Shown: one piece after another, positions 1 to 8,700 of the stretch | How the letters are laid out: the number at the start of each line of letters is the position of its first letter | How positions within the stretch are numbered: the first letter of the stretch is position 1 | Source: Nocardioides panzhihuensis | Lineage (GTDB): Bacteria > Actinomycetota > Actinomycetes > Propionibacteriales > Nocardioidaceae | Reading direction: 5' to 3' | Length of the DNA stretch: 64,000 nucleotides | Assembly: GCF_013408335.1 (NCBI RefSeq) | Contig: NZ_JACBZR010000001.1 | Coordinates: forward strand, 3,697,501-3,761,500 | Translations under genes and position numbers: made by a program | The notes under the pieces: model-generated | Seen by the model: only the letters and a program-made list of their open reading frames with translations | Told to the model about the DNA's origin: nothing | Databases searched by the model: none

Positions 1-527
<527 letters not shown>

Positions 528-528
<1 letters not shown>

Positions 529-980
529 TGCGTACGTTCACCTCGATCACGGCGATCGAGGCCGTTGTCGGCGAGGACCTCGGCACCACCGACTGGGTTC
601 CGATCACTCAGGATCGCGTGGACCGCTTCGCGGAGATCACCGGCGACCACCAGTGGATCCATGTCGACGTCGAGCGTGCCGCAGCCTCGTCCTTCGGCGG
701 GACCATCGCCCACGGCTATCTCACCCTGTCGATGCTCCCTGCCTTCGCCGCCGAGCTCTACACGATCGATACCGGCTCCGCACGGCTCAACTACGGCCTC
801 GAGAAGGCGCGGTTCCCCGCGCCGCTCAGGGTCGGCTCGAAGATCCGGGCCACGCCGCGGATCAAGGAAGTCCGGACGGTCGAGGCCGGCACCCAGCTCT
901 TGGTCGCCTGGACGGTCGAGGCCGAGGGCGCCGAGCGCCCGGTCTGTGTCGCGGAGACCATCACGCTGATCCTTCCCTGA
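528..980 (+). CDS. MaoC-family (R)-specific enoyl-CoA hydratase-like protein
   Basis: 150 residues, the usual size of a single hot-dog MaoC hydratase. The hydratase box ITGDHQWIHVD (about residues 37-47) with the catalytic Asp/His pair is followed by FGGTIAHGYLTLSM, both typical of MaoC/PhaJ enzymes that hydrate 2-enoyl-CoA to (R)-3-hydroxyacyl-CoA. I chose the ATG at 528 because it overlaps the thiolase stop codon; the longer open frame upstream lies inside the thiolase and reads as nonsense. The exact acyl substrate is unknown. Confidence 0.9.
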
Positions 981-1003
981 TCCCTCACGAACGCCGCCGA
1001 TCC

Positions 1004-1034
1004 GCCGCCGATCCTGCATCGGGTGATCGGCGGC
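1004..1034 (+). terminator. Hairpin terminator after the thiolase-maoC operon
   Basis: Perfect 10-bp inverted repeat (GCCGCCGATC at 1004-1013, GATCGGCGGC at 1025-1034) with an 11-nt loop, 24 nt after the maoC stop. There is no long T-run, as is usual in high-GC actinobacteria. It separates the lipid genes from the transporter downstream. Confidence 0.6.
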
Positions 1035-1187
1035 TTCGGCATGCCCGCGACTTCATTTGGCTCATTTTCGATATCAATGCCATCAACATTTGGTGTTGGA
1101 CGTGCAATGGCCCGGGTTCTTAGTGTGAACGCGGTCACACCGCATGCCGGTGCGTGACGACACACAATCCCCGGAGGAGCAGTCCCC

Positions 1188-2513
1188 ATGACCCAGTCAA
1201 CGCGCGTCCCCGACGAACGGATGGCCCGCAAGGCGGGCATCGCCGCCTTCGTCGGCACCACGATCGAGTGGTACGACTTCTACATCTACGGCACCGCGTC
1301 CGCCCTGGTCTTCGGACCGCTGTTCTTCAGCAACGCCGAGCCCGCCGTCGCCACCCTGCTCTCGTTCGCGACCTTCGCCGTCGGGTTCCTCACCCGGCCC
1401 CTCGGCGGCGTGGTCTTCGGTCACCTCGGTGACCGGATCGGCCGCAAGCGCTCCCTGATCCTGACTCTGCTTCTCATGGGCGTCACCACGGTAGGTGTCG
1501 GTCTGCTCCCGACGCACGCGGCCATCGGCGCCGCCGCGCCGGTTCTGCTGATCGTATTTCGACTGCTGCAGGGTCTCGCTGTCGGTGGCGAGTGGGGCGG
1601 CGCGGTGCTGATCGCGACCGAGCACACCAGAGCCGACCGCGGCTTCCTGTTCGGGGCGTTCGCCCAGCAAGGCTCTCCTGCCGGCCGGATCCTGGCCACC
1701 CTCAGCTTCCTCGCCGTGACCGGCCTGCTTCCCGACGAAGCCCTTCTCGAGTGGGCCTGGCGACTGCCGTTCCTGGCCTCCGCCGCGCTGGTGGTGGTCG
1801 GGCTCGTGATCAGGCTCAGTCTCGAGGAGTCCCCGGCGATGAAGGACCTCCAGGAGAGCGACCAGATCGTCCGTGTTCCGGTGATCGAGCTGTTCCGCAA
1901 CAACTCCCGGGAGCTGACCCTCGGCGTCTTCGGCATCCTGTGCGTCTTCGTCGTGGTCTACGCACGCGACACCTTCGCGCTCTCCTGGGCAACGACCTAC
2001 CTCGGCTTCGCCAAGGACTCCTTCCTCACGATCATCTTGATCGCCAGCGTCGTGCAGTTCTTCGTGCAGCCGTTCGGGGCGGTGCTCGCCACGCGCTGGA
2101 ACCCGCGCACCCTTGTCACCGTTCTACTCGCCCTGGAGGTGCCTGCGCTCGCGCTGATGTTCGTGCTGATCGGCACCGGCAACTGGACGCTCGCGATGAT
2201 CGGCGCGGTGATCGCCACGATCCCCGACGTGATGTTCTACGCGATCATGGCCGGCATGCTCGCCCAGGCCTTCCCTGCCCGGGTCCGTTACACGGGCATC
2301 TCGGTCACGTACGGCCTTTCCGGGGCTCTCTGCGGAACCACTCCGATGATCCTGCAGTGGCTCCTCGACACCACGGGCGGCATCGCGGTGCCGGTCGCCT
2401 TCGGCGTCGTGACGACGGTGATCTCCCTGTTCTGCTCCCGCGCGTTGCTCGGCCGGACCCCCGCCGAGACGGAGGCCGCGGATGGGCCAGCGACGGTCTC
2501 CTCGACGCGCTGA
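1188..2513 (+). CDS. MFS transporter of the metabolite:H+ symporter (MHS) family
   Basis: 441 residues with about 12 hydrophobic segments. The N-terminus TTIEWYDFYIYG is the hallmark of MHS carriers (ShiA/ProP/KgtP-like), and GHLGDRIGRKRS (about residues 82-93) is the MFS loop 2-3 motif. It probably imports an organic acid or zwitterion by proton symport at the cytoplasmic membrane. A GGAGGAG ribosome site precedes the ATG by 9 nt. Its position just before kdgD suggests an aldarate or related acid as substrate, but the hairpin between them argues for separate transcripts, so this is inference. Confidence 0.88.
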   Translation: MTQSTRVPDERMARKAGIAAFVGTTIEWYDFYIYGTASALVFGPLFFSNAEPAVATLLSFATFAVGFLTRPLGGVVFGHLGDRIGRKRSLILTLLLMGVTTVGVGLLPTHAAIGAAAPVLLIVFRLLQGLAVGGEWGGAVLIATEHTRADRGFLFGAFAQQGSPAGRILATLSFLAVTGLLPDEALLEWAWRLPFLASAALVVVGLVIRLSLEESPAMKDLQESDQIVRVPVIELFRNNSRELTLGVFGILCVFVVVYARDTFALSWATTYLGFAKDSFLTIILIASVVQFFVQPFGAVLATRWNPRTLVTVLLALEVPALALMFVLIGTGNWTLAMIGAVIATIPDVMFYAIMAGMLAQAFPARVRYTGISVTYGLSGALCGTTPMILQWLLDTTGGIAVPVAFGVVTTVISLFCSRALLGRTPAETEAADGPATVSSTR

Positions 2514-2552
2514 GCCCCTGGACCGCCGGCGGCAATGAGGGCCCGTGCCCGA

Positions 2553-2600
2553 CGACGTCCATCCCAATCCATCGACTCACGTCGATCAGGATGGACGTCG
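2553..2600. terminator. Long hairpin between the MFS gene and kdgD
   Basis: Outer arms CGACGTCCATCC (2553-2564) and GGATGGACGTCG (2589-2600) are perfectly complementary over 12 bp. Inside them a second stem, ATCGAC-tcac-GTCGAT (2571-2586), stacks with a tetraloop. It lies 39 nt after the MFS stop and is the likely terminator of that gene. Confidence 0.6.
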
Positions 2601-2656
2601 CCGGGCACCGTGCCTGGGCAGGAGCCGGATCGACGGCAGACCCAGCAGGTCAGGCA

Positions 2657-2681
2657 ATGCCCTTAGGGCATCGCGCGATGC
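2657..2681. promoter_or_regulatory. Overlapping palindromes upstream of kdgD, possible operator
   Basis: Two palindromes overlap about 80-100 bp before the kdgD start: ATGCCCT-T-AGGGCAT (2657-2671) and the perfect 14-mer GCATCGCGCGATGC (2668-2681). Such dyads in a promoter region are typical repressor sites. No regulator gene lies next to kdgD in the window, so the binding protein is unknown. Confidence 0.35.
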
Positions 2682-2758
2682 CGTCGCGATGTTGGACGCG
2701 TATCGCTTCCGCTCCCTAGCCTCAGGATCCGACGTCGTCGAACCCCTGAGGAGATCCC

Positions 2759-3673
2759 ATGGGCCGCTATACCCCCACCGAGCTCCGTGACGCCCTCGGC
2801 ACCGGGCTGCTGTCGTTCCCGGTGACGCATGCGACCGCCGACTACGCCTTCGACGAGGAGGCCTACCGCGCACACCTGCAGCACCTCAACGGCTTCGACG
2901 TCGCCGGCCTGTTCGCGGCCGGCGGCACCGGCGAGTTCTTCTCGCTGACGCACGACGAGGTGTCCAGGGTCCTCAAGGCGACCGTCGAGGAGGTCAAGGA
3001 CGGCACCCCTGTGCTCGGAGCGGCCGGCTACGGGACCTCCCAGGCCGTCGCGATGGCGCAGCGTGCCGAGGCGGACGGTGCCGACGGCATCCTGCTGCTG
3101 CCGCCCTACCTCACCGAGCTGTCGAGCCGTGGCCTGTACGAGCACGTCGCCCGCGTCTGCTCCGCCACCTCGCTCGGCGTGGTCGTCTACCACCGCGCCA
3201 ACGCCCGCTACGACGCCGACACGATCCTCGGTCTCGCCGCGGAGTTCCCGAACCTCATCGGCTTCAAGGACGGCATCTGCGACATCGACCTGATGGCCAC
3301 GCTGAACGCCCGCCTCGGCGACCGCCTGGTCTACATCGGTGGCCTCCCCACCGCCGAGACCTACGCGCTGCCCTACCTGGAGCTGGGCGCCAGCACCTAC
3401 TCCTCGGCGATCTTCAACTTCGCCCCGCGATGGGCGGTCGAGTTCTACACGGCCGTACGAAATCACGACCGCGACGAGGTGCTCACCCGGCTCCGCGACT
3501 TCGTCGTCCCCTACATCGCGATCCGTGACCGCGGGGCCGGTTACGGTGTCTCCATCGTCAAGGCCGGCCTCACCGCCGCCGGACGCCCGGCCGGTCCGGT
3601 ACGTCCCCCGCTGACCGACCTCACCGAGCAGGAGCTGGCGGAGCTGACCGCCCTCGTCAAGACCGTCGTCTGA
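2759..3673 (+). CDS. kdgD: 5-dehydro-4-deoxyglucarate dehydratase
   Basis: 304 residues, the normal length for this DHDPS/NAL-superfamily TIM barrel. It dehydrates and decarboxylates 5-dehydro-4-deoxy-D-glucarate to 2,5-dioxopentanoate (2-oxoglutarate semialdehyde) in glucarate/galactarate breakdown. Visible signatures are [13 protein letters not shown] (about residues 58-70), the tyrosine motif [11 protein letters not shown] (about 141-151) and the Schiff-base lysine in [11 protein letters not shown] (about 163-173). A TGAGGAGA ribosome site precedes the ATG. It is followed 16 nt later by a hydroxyacid dehydrogenase, so the pair is likely one operon. Glucarate dehydratase and the semialdehyde dehydrogenase are not in the window. 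Confidence 0.92.
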   Translation: MGRYTPTELRDALGTGLLSFPVTHATADYAFDEEAYRAHLQHLNGFDVAGLFAAGGTGEFFSLTHDEVSRVLKATVEEVKDGTPVLGAAGYGTSQAVAMAQRAEADGADGILLLPPYLTELSSRGLYEHVARVCSATSLGVVVYHRANARYDADTILGLAAEFPNLIGFKDGICDIDLMATLNARLGDRLVYIGGLPTAETYALPYLELGASTYSSAIFNFAPRWAVEFYTAVRNHDRDEVLTRLRDFVVPYIAIRDRGAGYGVSIVKAGLTAAGRPAGPVRPPLTDLTEQELAELTALVKTVV

Positions 3674-3689
3674 CCGACAGGAGAAGCCC

Positions 3690-4637
3690 GTGAGCCGCCG
3701 CATCCTCCAGGTGGGACCGCTGAAACCGTCCCTGGCCGCCACCCTCACCGAGCGGTACGACGCGCTCGTGCTGCCCGACGACGACACCCGGGCCGCGTTC
3801 CTCGCCGAGCACGGCGCCTCGATCGGCGCCGTGGTGACCACCGGGCGCACCGGCGTACCGGCTGACCTGATGGCGCAGCTGCCCGCGCTCGGCGCCATCG
3901 TCAACTTCGGGGTCGGCTACGACACCACCGACGTCGAGGCCGCCGCCGCACGCGGGGTGCTGATCTCCAACACCCCCGACGTCCTGACCGACTGCGTGGC
4001 CGACACCGCGATCGGCCTCGCCATCGACACCCTGCGCCGGCTCAGCGCAGCCGACCGGTTCGTACGCCGCGGCGACTGGTCCGGGGCCTCCTACCCCCTG
4101 ACCCGCAAGGTCTCGGGCAAACGGGTCGGCATCGTGGGCCTGGGCCGGATCGGCCAGGCGATCGCGACCCGCTTCGAGGCTTTCGGCTGCCCGATCTCCT
4201 ACCACTCCCGCCGCGAGGTGCCCGGCTCCCCCTACGCCTACGCCGCCTCCCCCGCCGACCTCGCCGCCGACGTCGACATCCTGGTTCTCGCCACCTCCGG
4301 CGGCAGCGGTACGCAGCACCTCGTCGACCGCCAGGTGCTCGAGGCACTCGGCCCCGACGGCTACCTGATCAACATCGCGCGCGGCTCCGTGGTCGACCAG
4401 GACGCCCTGGTCGACCTGCTCCTCACCGGCGGAATCGCCGGCGCCGGGCTCGACGTCTACACCGATGAGCCAACGGTCCCCGCGGAGCTGATGGCCCTCG
4501 ACAACGTCGTGCTCCTCCCCCACCTGGCCAGCGGCACCGTCGAGACCCGCGCCGCCATGGAGCAGCTGGCCCTCGACAACCTCGACCGTTGGCTCGCCGA
4601 CGGAACCGTGCTGACCCCCGTCCCCGAGGTGTCGTAA
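3690..4637 (+). CDS. D-isomer-specific 2-hydroxyacid dehydrogenase
   Basis: 315 residues, GTG start with an AGGAG site 6 nt upstream. The Rossmann motif GIVGLGRIGQAIA lies near residue 150, the substrate-binding arginine is in INIARGSVVDQDAL (about 230), and the catalytic histidine is in LLPHLASGT (about 279). This is the glyoxylate/hydroxypyruvate reductase-like branch that reduces 2-oxoacids with NAD(P)H or runs in reverse. Coupling to kdgD suggests a role in sugar-acid breakdown, for example with glyoxylate or a 2-oxo acid made from aldarates; that is inference. Confidence 0.85.
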   Translation: MSRRILQVGPLKPSLAATLTERYDALVLPDDDTRAAFLAEHGASIGAVVTTGRTGVPADLMAQLPALGAIVNFGVGYDTTDVEAAAARGVLISNTPDVLTDCVADTAIGLAIDTLRRLSAADRFVRRGDWSGASYPLTRKVSGKRVGIVGLGRIGQAIATRFEAFGCPISYHSRREVPGSPYAYAASPADLAADVDILVLATSGGSGTQHLVDRQVLEALGPDGYLINIARGSVVDQDALVDLLLTGGIAGAGLDVYTDEPTVPAELMALDNVVLLPHLASGTVETRAAMEQLALDNLDRWLADGTVLTPVPEVS

Positions 4638-4740
4638 GCGGCGGAGGGTGCCCACCAGCTAGCCGATTCCCCCTTGCGAGGGAGCAGGTTCGTCCGCAGG
4701 CGGGAGGTGGACGAGCGCGCCGGCTTCTAGCGTCGTCGAC

Positions 4741-5331
4741 ATGAACCCCGAGACGACAACCAGCGCAGCCCAGACGACCGAGCGACCCCCGACCGGCACA
4801 CCCGAGGCCCCACGGTGGGTGCGCCGAGTGGCGGCCCTCTCCGCACTGACGCCGGTGCCATCGTCCCTGTGGCGACTCCCGCTGATCGTCGGGGTGTCGA
4901 TGGGACTGAGTCCAGCGATGATGGACGACCTCATGGGGGTGCCGTTGTGGCTGCGGGCCCTCTACCTGATCGGCCTGGGTGTCTTGAGCGACGGCCTTGC
5001 GTACCTCACCTTGGGCCTGGTGCGCTGGTGGGGCGAGACCTTTCCCGGGTGGATACCACTGGTCGGCGGGCAGAGGGTGCCCACCTGGTTCGCGGCCTCG
5101 CTCGGGATCTCCGGTGGGCTGGCCGCCACCTACCTCGCGGTGCTGGTCGCACGGGGCTGGACCACAGAGATGGGCACCCTTGGCGACTGGACGGCACGGT
5201 CGTGGCTGATGACTGCCTGCTACGCGCCGCTCCTTCTCTGGGGTCCCACGGTACTCATCGTCACCGCCGACTTCGTACGGCGTCGGCGTGCTCGGGACAC
5301 CGCCGGACGAACAGTCCTTCTGGGAGGATGA
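4741..5331 (+). CDS. Integral membrane protein of a two-component operon (unknown function)
   Basis: 196 residues: a Thr/Pro-rich cytoplasmic N-terminus of about 35 residues, then about four hydrophobic segments (near 42-60, 68-90, 118-136, 150-178), and a basic C-terminal tail with VRRRRARD. No family I can name. No clear ribosome site precedes the ATG; a TAGCGT hexamer 7 nt upstream (4728-4733) might be a -10 box giving a leaderless transcript, but no convincing -35 is seen. The gene runs directly into a histidine kinase and response regulator, so it may be a sensor partner or a target of that system. Confidence 0.7.
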   Translation: MNPETTTSAAQTTERPPTGTPEAPRWVRRVAALSALTPVPSSLWRLPLIVGVSMGLSPAMMDDLMGVPLWLRALYLIGLGVLSDGLAYLTLGLVRWWGETFPGWIPLVGGQRVPTWFAASLGISGGLAATYLAVLVARGWTTEMGTLGDWTARSWLMTACYAPLLLWGPTVLIVTADFVRRRRARDTAGRTVLLGG

Positions 5332-5336
5332 CCGAC

Positions 5337-6536
5337 ATGGTCCTTGTGCGACGGTGGGTGTACCTCGTGCTGGGAGGGGCGCTCTGCGCCCCCTACCTGC
5401 TCCTCGTCGTCGTCGCGGTGCCGCTCGCCTTTCCCGGCCTCGTCGCGAACCCCGGCACGCCGACGGTGGCGCTCGGCTCCCTGGCCGGGGGAACCGTGCT
5501 CGCGGCGACAGCCTTCCTGCCCGTCGTCCGTACGCTCGAGGCCGCCCTCGTCCCGCACCTGGTCTCACCGGGGCTGACCGTCGCAGAGGTTCGAACAGGT
5601 CGCGACCGCTGGCTCGGCGCACTGTGGTTCGTCCTGCACCTGACGCTCGGCATGGTGACATCGCTGCTCTCGGTCATCGCCCCGCCGGCCGCGCTCGGCC
5701 TGATCCTCGCCGCGGTCACCGACGGAACGATCGCGGGCGAGATCGGCTCGGTGCTCGACCTCGGCCGAGGCTGGGCGGCGCCGGTCGCGGTCGGCCTCAT
5801 TGCAGGCACGCTGCTGGTGGTGTGGGCTGCGACCTCCCTCATGGGGTGGGCTGCGCCCCGAATGCTGGGGCCGGACCCGGAGACCCGGCTCGCCGAGCTC
5901 GAGGCGCGGAGCCGGGAGCTCACCGAACGCGCTCGGCTGGCGCGCGAGCTGCACGACTCGATCGGACATGCGCTCACCGTGACCACCCTCCAGGCCACTG
6001 CCGCGCGGCGGCTCGTCCGCTCCGACCCGGACTTCGCCGAGGAAGCGCTCTCAGCCATCGAGCAGACCGGCCGGCTGGCCGTCGCCGACCTCGACGACTT
6101 CCTCGGGCTGCTGCGCGAGGAGACATCGCCCCGATCGCCGCAACCCACTCTGGCCGACCTCGACGAGCTCGTGGTCGAACACCGCAGGGCTGGCCTTCCG
6201 GTCACCTTGCGGGTCGACGGCGATGTCCGGTGCGTGGCGGCGGTGATCTCTCGCGAGGTGTTCCGCATCGTCCAGGAGAGTCTGACGAACGTGCACCGGC
6301 ACGCCGGCTCCGTGCCGACGACGGTCGGGCTCGAGATCGGAGCGAGCGAGCTGACCGCGTCGGTGGAGAACCAGGCGGGCCAAGCCGGACCCGTGGCATC
6401 CGCGGATCGAGGCGGCCACGGGCTCGCAGGAGTCCGCGAGCGGGTCGAGCTCCTCGGCGGTCAGCTCCGGGCAGGGCCTGGACACGAGGGCGGCTGGGCC
6501 GTACGAGTGACCGTGCCGAAAGGATCGACCCGATGA
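5337..6536 (+). CDS. Two-component sensor histidine kinase (NarL/DesK type, HisKA_3)
   Basis: 399 residues. The first 185 or so hold about four membrane segments with little outside loop, suggesting sensing within or at the membrane. The dimerisation box LARELHDSIGHALTV (phospho-acceptor His near residue 206) is the HisKA_3 type. An ATPase domain follows with the N-box EVFRIVQESLTNVHRHA and the G-box GGHGLAGVRERVELLGG. An alternative ATG at 5328 overlaps the upstream stop, but GGGAGG lies only next to it and is 9 nt from the ATG at 5337, so I use 5337. It should phosphorylate the response regulator encoded immediately downstream. Confidence 0.9.
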   Translation: MVLVRRWVYLVLGGALCAPYLLLVVVAVPLAFPGLVANPGTPTVALGSLAGGTVLAATAFLPVVRTLEAALVPHLVSPGLTVAEVRTGRDRWLGALWFVLHLTLGMVTSLLSVIAPPAALGLILAAVTDGTIAGEIGSVLDLGRGWAAPVAVGLIAGTLLVVWAATSLMGWAAPRMLGPDPETRLAELEARSRELTERARLARELHDSIGHALTVTTLQATAARRLVRSDPDFAEEALSAIEQTGRLAVADLDDFLGLLREETSPRSPQPTLADLDELVVEHRRAGLPVTLRVDGDVRCVAAVISREVFRIVQESLTNVHRHAGSVPTTVGLEIGASELTASVENQAGQAGPVASADRGGHGLAGVRERVELLGGQLRAGPGHEGGWAVRVTVPKGSTR

Positions 6537-7180
6537 GCACCAAGGTGGTGATCGTCGACGACGAGCCGCTGGTCCGCAGTGGCCTGCAGGCGATCCTAGG
6601 CGCCGAGCCCGACCTGCAGATCGTCGGCTCCGTGGGTGACGGGTCGGAGGCGGTCGCCGAAGTTCGCCGGAGCCGGCCGGATGTCGTACTGATGGATGTG
6701 CGGATGCCCCGCCTCGACGGGATCGCGGCCACCAAGCTGCTCCTGAGCGAGCCGGGGGCACCGAAGGTCCTGGTGATCACGACCTTCGAGAACGACGAGC
6801 ACGTCTACGACGCGCTCCGCGCCGGTGCGAGTGGGTTCCTGCTGAAGCGTGCGCTTCCTGAAGACATCATCCGTGCCGTGCATGTCGTCGCCGGCGGCGA
6901 GTCGTTGCTCTTCCCCGCCGCCATCCGCTCGTTGGCCCAGCGGTTCGCGGGGACGAGCGATCCGGGACCGGTACGGCGCCTGACCGAGCGCGAGGGGACG
7001 GTCCTACGGCTGATGGCGCGAGGGATGTCCAACGCCGAGATCGCCGCCGATCTCGTGGTCACGATCGAGACCGTGAAGACGCACGTGGCCGGAGTGCTGG
7101 CCAAGCTCGGGGCACGGGACCGAACCCAGGCGGTGATCGTCGCCTACGAGTCCGGGTACGTCGGTCCGGGGCGCCGGTAG
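6533..7180 (+). CDS. LuxR/NarL-family response regulator
   Basis: 215 residues. The receiver domain has the acidic pocket D9/D10, phospho-acceptor D55 in LMDVRMPRLDG, a Thr in ITTFEND and the conserved Lys in FLLKRALPED. The C-terminal LuxR helix-turn-helix is LTEREGTVLRLMARG followed by MSNAEIAADLVVTIETVKTH. The ATG overlaps the kinase stop (ATGA), so kinase and regulator form a coupled pair. Target promoters cannot be told from the window. The terminator hairpin begins inside its last codons. Confidence 0.93.
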   Translation: MSTKVVIVDDEPLVRSGLQAILGAEPDLQIVGSVGDGSEAVAEVRRSRPDVVLMDVRMPRLDGIAATKLLLSEPGAPKVLVITTFENDEHVYDALRAGASGFLLKRALPEDIIRAVHVVAGGESLLFPAAIRSLAQRFAGTSDPGPVRRLTEREGTVLRLMARGMSNAEIAADLVVTIETVKTHVAGVLAKLGARDRTQAVIVAYESGYVGPGRR

Positions 7181-7191
7181 AGCGCCCCGGA
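7165..7191. terminator. Bidirectional terminator between convergent genes
   Basis: Perfect 10-bp stem TCCGGGGCGC / GCGCCCCGGA with a 7-nt loop that contains the response-regulator stop codon. It lies between the rightward two-component operon and the leftward CNNM-type gene and could serve both. Confidence 0.6.
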
Positions 7192-7217
7192 ACCTCATCA
7201 CCGCCGTCTCGTGTTTC

Positions 7218-8513
7218 TCACTCCGCCGGCGGAGGTGACGCCTCGGGGTGCACCGTGATCTCGGTGATCCGGTTGCCGTTGCGGGCGGCCACCTCCAGGG
7301 TGCCGCCGGGGGCGGCCAGCACCTCTCCGACCTGCGGGATGTGCCCCAGCCGGGAGATCAGGTAGCCCGCGACGGTCTCGTAGCCGCCGTCCTCGAGCTC
7401 GATGCCGGTGGTGTCCGCGAAGTCCTCGAGCGTCATCGCGCCGTCGATCCGGGACAGATCGCCGTGGTCGCGGATGCGGGTCTCGCCGTGGTCGTACTCG
7501 TCTCGGATGTCGCCGATCATCTCCTCGACGAGATCCTCGAGGGTCACGATGCCGTCGGTGCCGCCGTACTCGTCCACCACCATCGCCAGATGGGTGCCGC
7601 CCTCCCGCATCGTGGCGACCGACGGGATGACCCGCTTGGTCCCCGGCAGCGCCAGCACCGGACGGCACACGTCCCGGATCGTGCGCTGATCGGTCGCGGT
7701 GACACCGAGCAGGTCGCGTACGTGCAGGAACCCGAGGATGTCGTCGAAGCCCTTCCCGGTCACCGGGTAGCGGGAGTAGGGCAGGTCGCGCACCTTCTCG
7801 GCGGCCGCGGGAAGCGGCATCGAGGCGGGCAGGAAGGTGACGTCGCCGCGTGGGCGCATCACCTCCCGCAAGGTCGTCTCGGTGGTGGCGAACACGTCAC
7901 GGAGGATCCGGCGCTCCTCCTCCTCGAGATCCTGGTTCGTGGAGACCATCTGCCGCAGCTCCTCCTCCGAGACCTGTTCGGTCGCGGCCTTGGGATCGCC
8001 GCCGAGCAGACGCACCACGGCGTTGGTCGAGATCGAGAGCAGCCAGATGACCGGCCGCATCACGTTGGCGAAGCGGTCCAGGACGGGCGCGACGGCGAGC
8101 GAGATGCCGGCGGACTTCTGCAGCGCCAGCCGCTTGGGCACCAGCTCGCCCAGCACCAGGGAGAGATAGGCGATGAACAGGGTCAGCACGATCAGCGCCG
8201 TGGTCTCGGCGAGCGCCTCACCCATGCCGAGACGCTCGAGGTAGGGCGCGACGTCCGGAGCGATCGCCGACCCACCGTAGGCCGCGGAGAGGAAGCCCGC
8301 GACGGTCACGCCGATCTGCACCGCGGCCAGGAATCGGTTGGGATCACGGGCGACCTGCGCCACTCGGGCCCCGCGAGGCCCCTGACGCTCCAGAGCGGCC
8401 AGCTGGCTCTCCCGCAACGACACCAGCGCCAGCTCGGTCGCCGCGAAGACACCGCCGACCAGTACGAACACCAGGACCAGCCCGAGGCTGAGGAATGTCT
8501 GCGTGTCCATCAT
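7218..8513 (-). CDS. CNNM/CorC (HlyC-CorC) family membrane protein
   Basis: 431 residues. A DUF21 membrane domain (about residues 1-200) begins with a hydrophobic helix and the motif ATELALVSLRESQLAAL. A CBS pair follows (about 215-335, with MRPRGDVTFLP and GFLHVRDLLG), then the conserved VVDEYGGTDGIVTLEDLVEE and a C-terminal CorC_HlyC domain (about 345-425). Family members are linked to Mg2+/Co2+ or Na+-coupled Mg2+ transport at the cytoplasmic membrane; older annotations call them hemolysins. It seems monocistronic. Start ATG at 8513 or the next ATG at 8510. Confidence 0.88.
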   Translation of the reverse strand: MMDTQTFLSLGLVLVFVLVGGVFAATELALVSLRESQLAALERQGPRGARVAQVARDPNRFLAAVQIGVTVAGFLSAAYGGSAIAPDVAPYLERLGMGEALAETTALIVLTLFIAYLSLVLGELVPKRLALQKSAGISLAVAPVLDRFANVMRPVIWLLSISTNAVVRLLGGDPKAATEQVSEEELRQMVSTNQDLEEEERRILRDVFATTETTLREVMRPRGDVTFLPASMPLPAAAEKVRDLPYSRYPVTGKGFDDILGFLHVRDLLGVTATDQRTIRDVCRPVLALPGTKRVIPSVATMREGGTHLAMVVDEYGGTDGIVTLEDLVEEMIGDIRDEYDHGETRIRDHGDLSRIDGAMTLEDFADTTGIELEDGGYETVAGYLISRLGHIPQVGEVLAAPGGTLEVAARNGNRITEITVHPEASPPPAE

Positions 8514-8700
8514 GCCCGCTCACCCGTCGTGTCGATCCCAGGTGAGCGGTAGGAACTTCGAGGCTTCTTCTTCACGCACAAGAATCTACAGCTCCGATGC
8601 ACGTCAGCCCGGTTCCGGCGCGGCGACCGGCCGCCTTCGGCGGCGGGACTTCCTCGCTCGGCGCGAGCGGATGAGCAAGCTCACCGCCCGACCTCGCTCG